Assembly (NCBI RefSeq): GCF_039822205.1
Contig: NZ_JBAGBW010000015.1
Span: forward strand, 1 to 50,623
From: Thermodesulfobium sp. 4217-1
GTDB taxonomy: Bacteria > Thermodesulfobiota > Thermodesulfobiia > Thermodesulfobiales > Thermodesulfobiaceae
Direction: 5' to 3'
DNA length: 50,623 bases
A program made the position numbers and the translations under genes. Of this stretch, positions 34,742-46,340 are shown one piece after another. Position 1 is the stretch's first letter; each line of letters begins with the position of its first letter. Below the pieces are notes generated by a model. The model was not told the origin of the DNA. It saw only the letters and a list, made by a program, of their open reading frames with translations, and searched no databases.

Positions 34742-36106
34742 TTATACCGAAAATTTGGAAAAAAGCTGATCCAAAAGCCCTATAGCAAGATCAATCTCTT
34801 CATCTGTAATATACAATGAGGGCGCAAGTGTAAAGACGTTTTTGTAATATCCCCCGATGTCTAATATAAGGCCATATTTCTTTCCCTTGTATTCCAAATT
34901 GCCTTTCAAGCCCTCTTCAAGAATGGTATCGGTTAGAGCCTTGTTCGGTGTAAAAGAGTCATCCTCGCAGACCTCGATCCTCAACGCAAGGCCAAGCCCT
35001 TCCACGTGTCCAATCACTTTATATTTTTTCTTTAGGTATTCTAAGCCTTCAAGAAAGACCTTTCCCTTTCTGTTCACTTCGCTCTCAAAATGCTCCTCTT
35101 TCATAAGACCCATAACCTCAAGGCCAGCCCTTGCTCCCAAGACATTTGAGGCAAACGTCGAATGAGTAGAGCCTGGTGGGAACATATCAGGGCTGATAAT
35201 CTCTTCCTTCGCCCAAAGTCCAGAAAGGGGATTCATGCCGTTCGTCAAAGACTTACCAAATGTAAGGACATCAGGAGACAAGCCAAAGTGTTCGGCAGCC
35301 CACATCTTGCCAGTTCTGTAAAAGCCCATCTGAATTTCATCATCTACTATAAGTATCTTTCTCTCTCTCAATACCTTGGAGAGCTTTTCAAAGTATCCCA
35401 TTGGAGGTATGACATATCCGCCCGTGCCCTGGATTGGTTCAATAAAAAATGCTGCGTATTCGCACTCTGAAACCTTGGAATCCCAAACGCTATTGTATTC
35501 TGTCTCAAATAGCTTTTCGAACATCTTCAGACAGTAAAAATCACAAGTCTCTAACTTCTTCCCGTAGAAGCACCTAAAACAGTATGGGTATGGATGAAAA
35601 TAAGCCCTATCAGAAAAATGCCCAAACCTCCTCCTGTACCTGTAGCTCGATGTGATTGCAGAAGCGCCAAGAGTTCTACCGTGGTATCCCCCCATAAAGG
35701 CAAACATCAAGCTCTTGCCTGTATAATTTCTCACAAGCTTTAGCGCGTCCTCAGTAGCCTGCGATCCGCCGACGTTAAAATGAACCCTGCCCCTTTTGTT
35801 AAATTTTTCTTGCATAGCAAGAGATATCTCCTTTGACAAAAGGATCTTTGGCTCGCTAAGATATTGAGAGGTTACCTGTGGCAATGTGTCCATCTGATCT
35901 ATCAAGGCATCATTAATCTTTTTATTTTTATATCCGAAATTACATGCGCTATACCACATTTGAAGATCTAAAAATGTGGTGTTTGCAGAATCGTACATAA
36001 AAGATCCCTCTGCACTGCGAAAAATCTTAGGCTCTTTTACATAGTGAACTGTATCCCCAAAGGAACAAAAATCTCTTTCTAATTTGTAAAGCTCTTGATC
36101 TGTCAT
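34742..36106 (-). CDS. Class III PLP-dependent aminotransferase
   Basis: A 454-residue fold-type I aminotransferase of the ornithine/lysine/GABA group. FNVGGSQATEDALKLVRNYTG binds PLP, FIEPIQGTGGYVIPPMGY and VDDEIQMGFYRTGKMWAAEHF precede the PLP lysine in TFGKSLTNGM. A Cys-rich insertion at about 190-208 (YCFRCFYGKKLETCDFYC) resembles a possible metal site in thermophile relatives. The specificity (lysine, ornithine, GABA or other) cannot be assigned. AGGAGG precedes ATG 36106, which I chose over an upstream in-frame start at 36136. Confidence 0.85.
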   Translation of the reverse strand: MTDQELYKLERDFCSFGDTVHYVKEPKIFRSAEGSFMYDSANTTFLDLQMWYSACNFGYKNKKINDALIDQMDTLPQVTSQYLSEPKILLSKEISLAMQEKFNKRGRVHFNVGGSQATEDALKLVRNYTGKSLMFAFMGGYHGRTLGASAITSSYRYRRRFGHFSDRAYFHPYPYCFRCFYGKKLETCDFYCLKMFEKLFETEYNSVWDSKVSECEYAAFFIEPIQGTGGYVIPPMGYFEKLSKVLRERKILIVDDEIQMGFYRTGKMWAAEHFGLSPDVLTFGKSLTNGMNPLSGLWAKEEIISPDMFPPGSTHSTFASNVLGARAGLEVMGLMKEEHFESEVNRKGKVFLEGLEYLKKKYKVIGHVEGLGLALRIEVCEDDSFTPNKALTDTILEEGLKGNLEYKGKKYGLILDIGGYYKNVFTLAPSLYITDEEIDLAIGLLDQLFSKFSV

Positions 36107-36192
36107 TAATTTTCCTCCTAAAGTTGACTGCCTCAAAATATATATAAAGATAAAAAAAGATAAAAACTTATAATATTACCTAATTCTTAAAG

Positions 36193-36870
36193 CTATATTG
36201 ACGCTCTTATTTTAGCAATAGATTCACTCGCCAACAATTCATTGGCAATAAATGCTTTAATTTCAGAAAATTTATCGAAATTATAAAAATTATAACCCTT
36301 TTGGTGAGAAAACTTTGTAAGCTGATCCTTTGAAAATACAAAATCAGCCATGCCCGAAGGACAGAAATCAGATCTCCCATTGCCTATATAGTATATAAAT
36401 TTTTCTTTCGAATACTTCTCTACGATCCTACACTTACAGACTCCTGATGCTACCTTGCAGGACTCATCCCTATATGGAAAGCCTATGGACAATTTCCCAT
36501 CATTAAAACCTAAAGAATTTGAAAAAAACCTTATATTTAGCTTTAGTTTTTTAAATATGTAGTCTATAAATAGATCAAACCCATCGCTTAAAACAATCAG
36601 GTCAATTCCACTGCTTTTTGTAAACTCATAAAACTCTATAAAACTTTCGTCTACTTCTACCGACTCAAGAAAATTATAAATTTTTTCTAAAGTAATGCCC
36701 TTTACACAGGCAAGCTGCCTTTCCAAACACTCATCAGATCCAATAGAGCCATTCTGCCAGATTAGCTCTATTTCTTCCCATTCTGGCACGGCAAATCTCT
36801 TAAAAAAGTCGTCCACAGTGTCCTTTTTCGTTATAGTTCCATCGAAATCACAAAATATAATCTTTTCCAT
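36193..36870 (-). CDS. HAD-family phosphatase (MtnX/phosphoserine phosphatase-like)
   Basis: A 225-residue HAD hydrolase with FCDFDGTITKKDTVDDFF at the start (catalytic Asp8 and Asp10), LIVLSDGFDLFIDYI as motif II, and YIGNGRSDFCPSGMADFVFS as motif IV. The length and the C2 cap resemble MtnX of the methionine salvage route, yet no other mtn gene lies near. A two-cysteine insert (ESCKVASGVCKC) is present before motif IV. No clear ribosome site precedes the ATG. Confidence 0.8.
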   Translation of the reverse strand: MEKIIFCDFDGTITKKDTVDDFFKRFAVPEWEEIELIWQNGSIGSDECLERQLACVKGITLEKIYNFLESVEVDESFIEFYEFTKSSGIDLIVLSDGFDLFIDYIFKKLKLNIRFFSNSLGFNDGKLSIGFPYRDESCKVASGVCKCRIVEKYSKEKFIYYIGNGRSDFCPSGMADFVFSKDQLTKFSHQKGYNFYNFDKFSEIKAFIANELLASESIAKIRASI

Positions 36871-37032
36871 ATTTTTAGCTTATGTAAAATAGATTAAAAT
36901 ATAATTAAAAACAAAACTTAATCATATTCTAATATCCGACAAGAACTCAATTTTTTGCAATTCAAATTGCACCTCATTTATCAATATTTTTTATAAATTA
37001 CAATTGTTAATATTCTTAAAAGATAATATGTC

Positions 37033-37986
37033 TTATTTTATCAATGGACACTTATTTCTTAGCTTTTTTGAGTCATTATCCATAGGACACGCCAGGTTAA
37101 GTCTTTGACAATTATTTGTGCAGGTAGAATTCTCTTCAATACAAGAATCTAATCTGAAAACTATGTCAAGATTGGGAAATTTATTTTTCAAACATGAAAC
37201 CAATTGCTCAGCGCACCTGTTTGCCTGGTAAAGTGTAAAACAAGCAGGAAAGACCAGATGAAGGTCCAGATAGACTTCGTTGCCTGCCATCCTTGTTCTA
37301 ACGTTGTGTACAGACAATAAGCCTGGTATGTGCGTACACTGGGACTTCAGATATGACTCGACCTCTATAACTCTTGTTTCCATTATTGATGACACTGATT
37401 TATAGCCCAGAGAAAGAGATGTTTTCAATATCCAGAAAGATATCAAAATTGACATAAGGGCATCCAAAAAGTGCAAAGAAAATACTTCCTGTATAAATAG
37501 ACCCATCAAAACAGCAAAGCCTACAACTACGTCGGCCATAAGGTGAATCGAATCAGCCCTTAAGACGTTCGAATCAAAGGACTTTGCGCCGAATTTTTCA
37601 AATATAGAACCTGCGAATACCAAAACAAGAGTAAATCCATAAAAAGCCATTGAAAGCGGCTCCATCTTAAATGTGGGCTTATCGACCCTTGAAACTGCCT
37701 CATAAAGAATAAAGGCTGCAAGGGCCAAAAGGACAAGAGCCTCCAGCAATACGAATAAATCCTCTATTCTTCCATGACCATAAGGATGGGATCTGTCAGC
37801 AGGCTTTCTTGCCCCAATACAGGCAACTCCAGCCGCAAAGCTAAGTCCCACATCCGTTATGGCATGAAATCCCTCGGCAGTAATAGCTAGCGATGATGTC
37901 AAAAAACCAGCATAAATCCTGATTATTGCGCTAACAAGAGTCAAAAATGCCGCCGAATATGCAAAATGTTCTTCTTTTTTAAACAA
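37033..37986 (-). CDS. Cation diffusion facilitator (CDF) transporter with a Cys-rich tail
   Basis: A 317-residue CDF protein with six membrane segments. The metal-site motifs HAITD (His41, Asp45) and HLMAD are both present, with the family loop ADRSHPYGHGRIEDLF. The cytoplasmic domain ends at about 280 and is followed by a tail with five cysteines (STCTNNCQRLNLACPM and later KCPL). That tail is unusual for CDFs and may bind or sense metal. Zn, Mn, Fe, Co are possible substrates. The start is TTG. Confidence 0.88.
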   Translation of the reverse strand: MFKKEEHFAYSAAFLTLVSAIIRIYAGFLTSSLAITAEGFHAITDVGLSFAAGVACIGARKPADRSHPYGHGRIEDLFVLLEALVLLALAAFILYEAVSRVDKPTFKMEPLSMAFYGFTLVLVFAGSIFEKFGAKSFDSNVLRADSIHLMADVVVGFAVLMGLFIQEVFSLHFLDALMSILISFWILKTSLSLGYKSVSSIMETRVIEVESYLKSQCTHIPGLLSVHNVRTRMAGNEVYLDLHLVFPACFTLYQANRCAEQLVSCLKNKFPNLDIVFRLDSCIEENSTCTNNCQRLNLACPMDNDSKKLRNKCPLIK

Positions 37987-38008
37987 TAAAACCTGTGTCC
38001 TTTTTATA

Positions 38009-38884
38009 TTATTTGGATCTCTCTTTTCTTCTTTTTCTGAAATTAGTCCAGTCTACGACAAGTGCAGTAGCGTTAAATATAGATGAATATGTTCCGCTAA
38101 TAATGCCGATCAGAAGGGCTACTATAAACCACTTTATGACAGGACTTCCGAAAATAAGAAGTGAAAGCAAAACTAACACAACGGTAAAAGAGGTATTTAT
38201 AGATCTTGAAATAGTTTGAAGTGTGCTGAAATTCGCAATTTCTTCAAATTCATGCTTTTTTATAAACTTCATATTTTCTCTTATTCTGTCAAAAATGATG
38301 ATAGAGTCGTGCATAGAATAACCTATAGTGCTCAAAACAGCCGTAACAAAGAGCGAGTCGACTTCAGCGTGGAAAATCACGCCAAATATTGAAAATAGAC
38401 CCGTTATGACCAATACGTCGTGTAACAGTGCTATTACCCCGCATATAGCAAATACAGGCTTGTATCTAAAGGATAGATACAAAATTATCAAGAAAGATGC
38501 TACTAAAACTAATATGATTGCCTGTCTGACAAGCTCAGCAGATACTGTAGGTCCTATCATATCTATCTTATCGAAGCTAATTTTGCCCAGTTGGGTTTGC
38601 AAGCTTGAAACAAGCGTTCTCTGTTCCTCGATATTTAGCGGCTTTGTTCTAACAATAAACGAATTGCCAGACTGTTGAATCGTCGTATCTTTAAGATTGT
38701 TTGAATCCAATACAGATCTTAGCTTATCAATACTAACAGGATTCTCTGGTCTCATTTGTATCATAGTGCCACCAGTAAAATCAATTGAAGGCCTAAGGCC
38801 AAACATAATAAGAGACATTACCCCTGGCAAGATTATTAACAAAGACAATCCATAAAACCATTTTCTAAGCCCGATTATATTCAC
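38009..38884 (-). CDS. secF: Protein export membrane protein SecF
   Basis: A 291-residue RND-type export protein with six membrane segments. The family features DFTGGTMIQM near the start, the periplasmic domain, and VLSTIGYSMHDSIIIFDRIREN are all present. With SecD it uses proton or sodium force to pull preproteins out. Its GTG overlaps the secD stop by one base (TAGTG). Confidence 0.95.
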   Translation of the reverse strand: MNIIGLRKWFYGLSLLIILPGVMSLIMFGLRPSIDFTGGTMIQMRPENPVSIDKLRSVLDSNNLKDTTIQQSGNSFIVRTKPLNIEEQRTLVSSLQTQLGKISFDKIDMIGPTVSAELVRQAIILVLVASFLIILYLSFRYKPVFAICGVIALLHDVLVITGLFSIFGVIFHAEVDSLFVTAVLSTIGYSMHDSIIIFDRIRENMKFIKKHEFEEIANFSTLQTISRSINTSFTVVLVLLSLLIFGSPVIKWFIVALLIGIISGTYSSIFNATALVVDWTNFRKRRKERSK

Positions 38885-40314
38885 TATTTCTTCCTCCTTT
38901 TAGCTCTTCTGTCTTTCCTGGAGGTGATAGCCTTCTCTGGCTTTTTTTCTATCTCTTCATTTTTATCTCCAATGGGCTCTTCTACAACAGAAGACGGTTT
39001 ATTTTTTTCTGATATGGGCTTTGAGATCTCAGGAACAGGAGAGCCTGGCTCATCTGGCACTTCATCTGTAATTGAAGCGTTTATACCTACCTTTGCCCCA
39101 TAAAAAGCTGGCTTTTTAAAAAATCCAGTATGGACCACAAGGTCCATCAGTGCCCTTGAGATTATAACGGCCGTAAAAAAGCTTATAATGACACCAAAAG
39201 CAAGAGTAACTGCGAAGCCCTTTATTATGCTAGATCCCCATGTAAACAATACAGCAGTCGTAATAAGAGTACTGGCATTGGAATCTATAATTGCTGGCAG
39301 TGCTCTTTTGAAACCCAAATCCATTGCAGAGATCAATGGTATGCCCTTTCTAAGCTCTTCCTTCAACCTCTCAAATATCAATATATTTGCGTCTACCGCC
39401 ATACCAATAGATAGAATAAAACCTGCAATGCCTGGTAGTGTTAAAGTAACAGGTATGAACTTAAATATGCCAAGTACAATTATGCCATACAAAAGCAGCG
39501 CAAAATCGGCAATCAAGCCTGGTAGTCGGTAATACAAGATCATAAAGATAGCGACAAGCAAGAGTCCTATAAATCCAGCTTTCCAGCCAGAGTCTACTGC
39601 GTCTTTTCCAAGCGTAGGACCTACCACCCTTTGTTCCACAAGTTTTACAGGAACAGGCAAGGCACCAGCTTTTATTTGAATTGCGAGCTCCTTTGCGCTT
39701 TGAAGTGTAAAGTTGCCAGATATCTGAGCTTTTCCACCTGTAATAGCCTCTTTTACTACAGGAGAAGATATCTCGTTGTTGTCAAGAAATATCGCTAAAG
39801 GCTTATTTATATTGTTTGCAGTAACCTCAGCAAACTTCTTTGCGCCTTCAGTATTAAATGTAATATCTACGACAGGCCTACTGTTTGTATCGTATCCAAC
39901 TTTTGCATCTTGCAGATCGGCGCCAGTTAGAGCTGTTTTCCAGCCAGTGATCTTCCCTGTCACAGTATCATAAATTGGCTCTTTAAACTCAAGAAACGCA
40001 GTTTTTCCTATAACGTTTAATGCATTTTGATAATCTTTAATGCCAGGTAACTGGACGAGAATAGAGTTGTTCCCCTTCAATTGGATAAGAGGCTCTGATA
40101 CCCCAAGTCCGTTTACCCTGTTTTCAATAACTGCCTTGACCCCTTGCATTACGTCTTTGTTCACAGTAACAGTATTAGTGTTCTGAGCCTCCAGAACAAC
40201 TTCCATTCCACCCTGCAAATCCAATCCCTCTTTAAGAGGCATAAGATAGTTTATAGCAACGGCAGCCGCTAATACTATAAGGATAATGCCCCATCTCAAT
40301 CTTTTAAATGTCAA
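38884..40314 (-). CDS. secD: Protein translocase subunit SecD, with a long basic tail
   Basis: A 476-residue SecD. DLQGGMEVVLEAQ, the P1 domain and VDANILIFERLKEELRKG are typical. After the last membrane helix the protein has an extra tail of about 60 residues, first rich in Pro, Ser and Glu (DEPGSPVPEISKP) and then strongly basic (SRKDRRAKRRKK at the very end). Such a tail is not usual in SecD and lies on the cytoplasmic side. It follows tgt on the same strand; yajC is not present between them. Confidence 0.94.
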   Translation of the reverse strand: MTFKRLRWGIILIVLAAAVAINYLMPLKEGLDLQGGMEVVLEAQNTNTVTVNKDVMQGVKAVIENRVNGLGVSEPLIQLKGNNSILVQLPGIKDYQNALNVIGKTAFLEFKEPIYDTVTGKITGWKTALTGADLQDAKVGYDTNSRPVVDITFNTEGAKKFAEVTANNINKPLAIFLDNNEISSPVVKEAITGGKAQISGNFTLQSAKELAIQIKAGALPVPVKLVEQRVVGPTLGKDAVDSGWKAGFIGLLLVAIFMILYYRLPGLIADFALLLYGIIVLGIFKFIPVTLTLPGIAGFILSIGMAVDANILIFERLKEELRKGIPLISAMDLGFKRALPAIIDSNASTLITTAVLFTWGSSIIKGFAVTLAFGVIISFFTAVIISRALMDLVVHTGFFKKPAFYGAKVGINASITDEVPDEPGSPVPEISKPISEKNKPSSVVEEPIGDKNEEIEKKPEKAITSRKDRRAKRRKK

Positions 40315-40362
40315 ATCCTTCCAACTCCTTTCAAACTAATTTTCAAAAACAAAAACTCTATT

Positions 40363-42258
<1,896 letters not shown>

Positions 42259-42262
<4 letters not shown>

Positions 42263-43806
42263 TTAGCATATTCTACCGATCTGATCTCTCTTACTACAGA
42301 AACCTTTATCTCTCCTGGATAGTCAAGAGATTCCTCAATCCTTTTTGCCATATCCCTTGCAAGCTTTTGCGTCATAAGATCGTCAACTTGATCGGGCTTT
42401 ACTATGACCCTTATCTCCCTGCCTGCCTGTATCGCAAAGCACTTATCAATGCCTTCAAATGAAAGCGCGATCTTTTCAAGATTTTCCAGTCTCTTTATAT
42501 AGGTCTCAAGGGACTCTCTCCTTGCCCCTGGCCTTGATGCAGAAATAGCATCAGCAGCCTGAACCAAAACAGCCTCCAGGCTCGTCGGTTCAACTTCGGC
42601 ATGGTGGGCTGCAATCATATTTACCACAAGTGAATTCTCTTTATATTTTTTTGCAAGATCGGCTCCTATAATTGCATGCGAACCCTCCATCTCAAAGTCC
42701 ACAGCCTTGCCTATATCGTGTAAGAGCCCGCCCCTCTTGGATAGCGTAGAGTCAAGTCCCAGCTCTGAGGCCATTATGCCTGCAAGGTGGGCAACCTCTA
42801 TAGAGTGCTGGTATATGTTTTGACCGTAGCTAGTCCTAAATTTCAATCTGCCTATCAGTTTTACGATCTCTGGATGGAAATTCGGTATCCCCATTTCAAG
42901 ACAGACAGCTTCACCATATTCTTTTATCTCCTGATCGAGTTCTTTTCTGGATTTTTCTACGGTCTCTTCAATTCTCCCGGGGTGTATTCTGCCATCCAAT
43001 ATTAGCTTATCAAGAGATCTCCTTGCGATCTCTCTTCTGATTGGATCGAAGCTGGATATAGTAACCGCCTCAGGCGTATCGTCAATTATAAGCTCTACTC
43101 CTGTCTCAGCTTCAAACGAACGTATATTTCTGCCCTCTCGACCGATAATTCTTCCCTTCATATCGTCGGTAGGCAAGGTTACCACAGAAACAGTAGACTC
43201 CATGGTGTGGTCGACTGCGCACCTCTGGATCGCCAATGACAGTATTTCCCTTGATTTTTTCTCAGATTCCTCTTTTATCTTTGTCTGAGCTTCTTTTATC
43301 TTGTTTGCAATCTCTACATCAAGATCTTTCTCTACCTCAGCCAGCAATATATTCCTTGCCTCATCAGAAGTAAGCCCAGATATCCTCTCAATCTCAATAG
43401 ATCTTTCCTGTACAAGATTCTCAAGCTTTGATTTTAATTCATCAATTTGGAGCTTTCTCTGAGTGATCTGCTCCTCTTTTTTTTCGAGATTCTCAAGCTT
43501 TCTCTCAAGATTCTCTTCCTTGCGAAGGAGTCTTTGTTCGAGCCTGTTTACCTCTATTCTTCTTTCTTTTATTTCTCTTTCCGCCTCAGATTTTAACCTT
43601 ATGGATTCATCTTTGGCTTCGAGAAGTATCTCCTTTTTTCTGCTCTCAGCTTCTTTTATGTTATTCTGGAGAACTTCCTTGGCTTCCTTGCTCAATTTCT
43701 CGGCTTCCAACCTTAGCTCTTGAGTCTTTTTGTACAAATAATATATAACTGCAACGCCAATTATTATCAGTATTATCAGAATTAATGTCAACAAAACGTG
43801 TTCCAC
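42259..43806 (-). CDS. rny: Ribonuclease Y
   Basis: A 515-residue endoribonuclease. An N-terminal membrane anchor (about 3-24) leads into a long coiled coil (25-200), a KH RNA-binding domain ([20 protein letters not shown]) and the HD domain with [14 protein letters not shown]. It starts mRNA decay at the membrane. The start is GTG with AAAGGGG upstream. recA lies just upstream on the same strand, as in many Firmicutes-like genomes. Confidence 0.96.
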
Positions 43807-43878
43807 TTAAGGTATCACCCCTTTCACTTTATCTTAAAGTTAATCTTTTAATCAATCAATTACATCAAAAATCATAAG

Positions 43879-44913
43879 TTACTGTTCTTTTTCACCGCTT
43901 GCAGGCTTCGCCTCTGGCTCGAAATAGGTTCTCACAGCAAGCATAATCTCATTTCTGAGATCCTCATTCTCGTCCAGGAGAGTCCTTGAGGCATCCTTGC
44001 CCTGTCCCATTCTCAGCTCCTTGAAATAATAAAAACTCCCGCTTCTAGTTATAAAACCTAAATTTAGAGCTGTTTCAAACAGATCAGTTGTTCTATCTAT
44101 CCCCTGACCATAGATTAAAATTAGCTCTGTTTCTTTAAATGGTGGAGCCAGCTTATTTTTTACAATCTTAATTCTCATCTTCGCGCCAATAATCTCACCA
44201 GCCGAACTCTTTATGGCCTCGCCTCTTCTGACCTCAATCCTCATAGAAGAATAGAACTTCAGAGCCCTGCCGCCAGGAGTAACCTCAATGGGACCAGAGG
44301 AGTAACCTGTGCTCACCTTTTCTCTTAACTGGTTAATAAAAACACATGCAGTTCTCGACTTATTCACAGTTCCCGTCAGCTTTCTCAAGGCCTGAGACAT
44401 CAGCCTTGCCTGCAGGGCTATTGTTACGTCGCCCATCTCGCCTTCAAGCTCTGACTTCGGTATAAGGGCGGCTACAGAATCGACCACCACAATAGCAACT
44501 GCATTGCTCCTTACAAGGGTATCTGCTATCTCAAGAGCCTCCTCACCAGTCGTAGGCTGGGATATAAGAAGACTTTTAAGGTTTACACCTATTCTTTCTG
44601 CATAATAAACGTCTAAGGCATGTTCGGCGTCAATGAAGGCAGCTACTCCTCCAGCCTTTTGCGCCTCTGCAATGGTATGAAGGGCTACAGTGGTCTTACC
44701 AGAACCCTCAGGTCCATATATCTCAATAATTCTTCCCCTGGGAAGTCCACCAATGCCCGAAATAATATCGATAGCCATAGAACCAGAGCTAATAAAATCT
44801 ACTTTTGGAGGTTCGGCCTCACCCAACCTCATTATTGAGCCCTTGCCAAACCTACGCTCTATTTGAGCTATTGCAGAATCGATACTCTTTTCCTGATCTG
44901 TCTTCTCTGCCAT
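43879..44913 (-). CDS. recA: Recombinase RecA
   Basis: A 344-residue RecA of normal size. GPEGSGKTTVALH is Walker A, LEGEMGDVTIALQARLMSQA includes loop L1 and INQLREKVSTGYSSGP loop L2. It drives strand exchange and, with LexA, the SOS response. I saw no LexA-type box in the 90 bases upstream, so SOS control is not visible here. A strong AGGAGG precedes the ATG. Confidence 0.97.
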   Translation of the reverse strand: MAEKTDQEKSIDSAIAQIERRFGKGSIMRLGEAEPPKVDFISSGSMAIDIISGIGGLPRGRIIEIYGPEGSGKTTVALHTIAEAQKAGGVAAFIDAEHALDVYYAERIGVNLKSLLISQPTTGEEALEIADTLVRSNAVAIVVVDSVAALIPKSELEGEMGDVTIALQARLMSQALRKLTGTVNKSRTACVFINQLREKVSTGYSSGPIEVTPGGRALKFYSSMRIEVRRGEAIKSSAGEIIGAKMRIKIVKNKLAPPFKETELILIYGQGIDRTTDLFETALNLGFITRSGSFYYFKELRMGQGKDASRTLLDENEDLRNEIMLAVRTYFEPEAKPASGEKEQ

Positions 44914-45002
44914 CTTAAACTATCCTCCTAATGAGTTTTTCCTAAACGCTTCTAAAAGAAGATAAACACAACTTGGTAGATAAGCTCTCTAATGCTCACA
45001 AA

Positions 45003-46319
45003 CTAGCTGCTAACTGTTTTAAATTCTTTATTTTCTATCATGTTGCAAATCTCCTCGCAAATTAAATTTGCCTCTTCGAGATTCTTGCACTCCACCATAA
45101 CCCTTACAATAGGTTCGGTGCCAGATGGCCTTACCACTATCCTGCCATCAAAATTCTTTTTTAGCTCTTCAATCTTTTCGACCAATTCACGGCTCAATGA
45201 CGGGATTCTTGATTCCAGTTTTATGCTCTTCATAATCTGATGATGTCTCTTAAACAGGTTTAATTTTTTAAGTCCAAGTTCGTGAACGCTTCTTAGCAGA
45301 TAGATTGCAGCTATCATCCCATCTCCGCACAGTTCATTGCTTATGATTACGTGTCCGCTAGTCTCTGCACCGAGAAGGGCTCCTTTTTCTTTCATCATGT
45401 TATATACGTTCTTGTCGCCCACGTTTGACCTATAAAAAGTAATATTTTCCCTTTTAAGAAATTCTTCAAGGCCCCTATTCGTCATAACAGTTCCTACCAC
45501 AGAAAAATTCCTTTTGCCCATTACTACCTTCAACCACAAGGAAAGCACAGCAAGAAAATCATCTCCGTCTACCACGTTCCCCTTATCATCGCAGGCTATT
45601 ACCCTATCACCATCTCCATCAAAGGCGAATCCGATTGTCGAGGGCTTATTTAGACCCCTGCTCAGATCGCAAATAACCTCAGGGTGAGTACTTCCGCAAT
45701 TTAGATTTATATTGTAACCATCAGGATAACAACCCGCAGTATACAAAAAATCTGGATGCAAAAAGTTAAAAAGCTCAGGCGCATACTGAGTGGTAGATCC
45801 GTTGGCACAATCTAAAACAATTCCCCTGATGATTATCCCTCTTGATCTCTCTTTTAGATAATTAAGGTAAATGTCAGTAAACTTCTTATCCTCATAAATT
45901 CTTGCTGGGGGTTCTTCTGCAAAATCAGAATTTACAAAGCTCTCCACACAGGCCTCTTCATCAGGACTCAATTTAAGTCCGCCCTTTGAAAAAAGTTTTA
46001 TGCCATTGTCAGCAGCCAGATTGTGAGAAGCAGTTATCATAACCCCTGCGCATTCTCTATAAGAACACAGATATTGAAGCCCTGGCGTGGTTATCACGCC
46101 CAAACTTATGACATCAACCCCCTGAGAGCTAAGTCCTGCAGAAATAGCCGACTCTATCATATCTCCAGAGAACCTCGTATCTTTTCCAAGTAAAACGGGC
46201 AAACCAGGTAGATTTCTTCTTAGATAGAAACCAAATGCCCTGCTTACATCAAAGGAAAGATTAGCACTTAACTCTGAGCCAATCTTCCCTCTTATGCCAT
46301 CTGTACCAAAAAGTGCCAA
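45003..46319 (-). CDS. glmM: Phosphoglucosamine mutase GlmM
   Basis: A 438-residue mutase. The phospho-serine Ser98 lies in MITASHNL, the metal-binding loop is FDGDGDRVIA, and the sugar loops GAETSGHV and RPSGTEPIVRVMVE follow. It converts glucosamine-6-phosphate to glucosamine-1-phosphate on the way to peptidoglycan and lipid A sugars. The start is TTG with AGGAGG upstream; the product then begins MALFGTDGIRG as expected. Confidence 0.95.
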   Translation of the reverse strand: MALFGTDGIRGKIGSELSANLSFDVSRAFGFYLRRNLPGLPVLLGKDTRFSGDMIESAISAGLSSQGVDVISLGVITTPGLQYLCSYRECAGVMITASHNLAADNGIKLFSKGGLKLSPDEEACVESFVNSDFAEEPPARIYEDKKFTDIYLNYLKERSRGIIIRGIVLDCANGSTTQYAPELFNFLHPDFLYTAGCYPDGYNINLNCGSTHPEVICDLSRGLNKPSTIGFAFDGDGDRVIACDDKGNVVDGDDFLAVLSLWLKVVMGKRNFSVVGTVMTNRGLEEFLKRENITFYRSNVGDKNVYNMMKEKGALLGAETSGHVIISNELCGDGMIAAIYLLRSVHELGLKKLNLFKRHHQIMKSIKLESRIPSLSRELVEKIEELKKNFDGRIVVRPSGTEPIVRVMVECKNLEEANLICEEICNMIENKEFKTVSS

Positions 46320-46340
46320 ATCAGTTCCTCCTAAAAATTT

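Noticed and set aside
36193-36870. Assigning mtnX for methionine salvage
   Set aside because: Only the HAD motifs and length agree, and no other salvage gene is near.
44914-45002. LexA/SOS box before recA
   Set aside because: No palindromic CGAAC-N4-GTTCG-like or similar site seen in the region.
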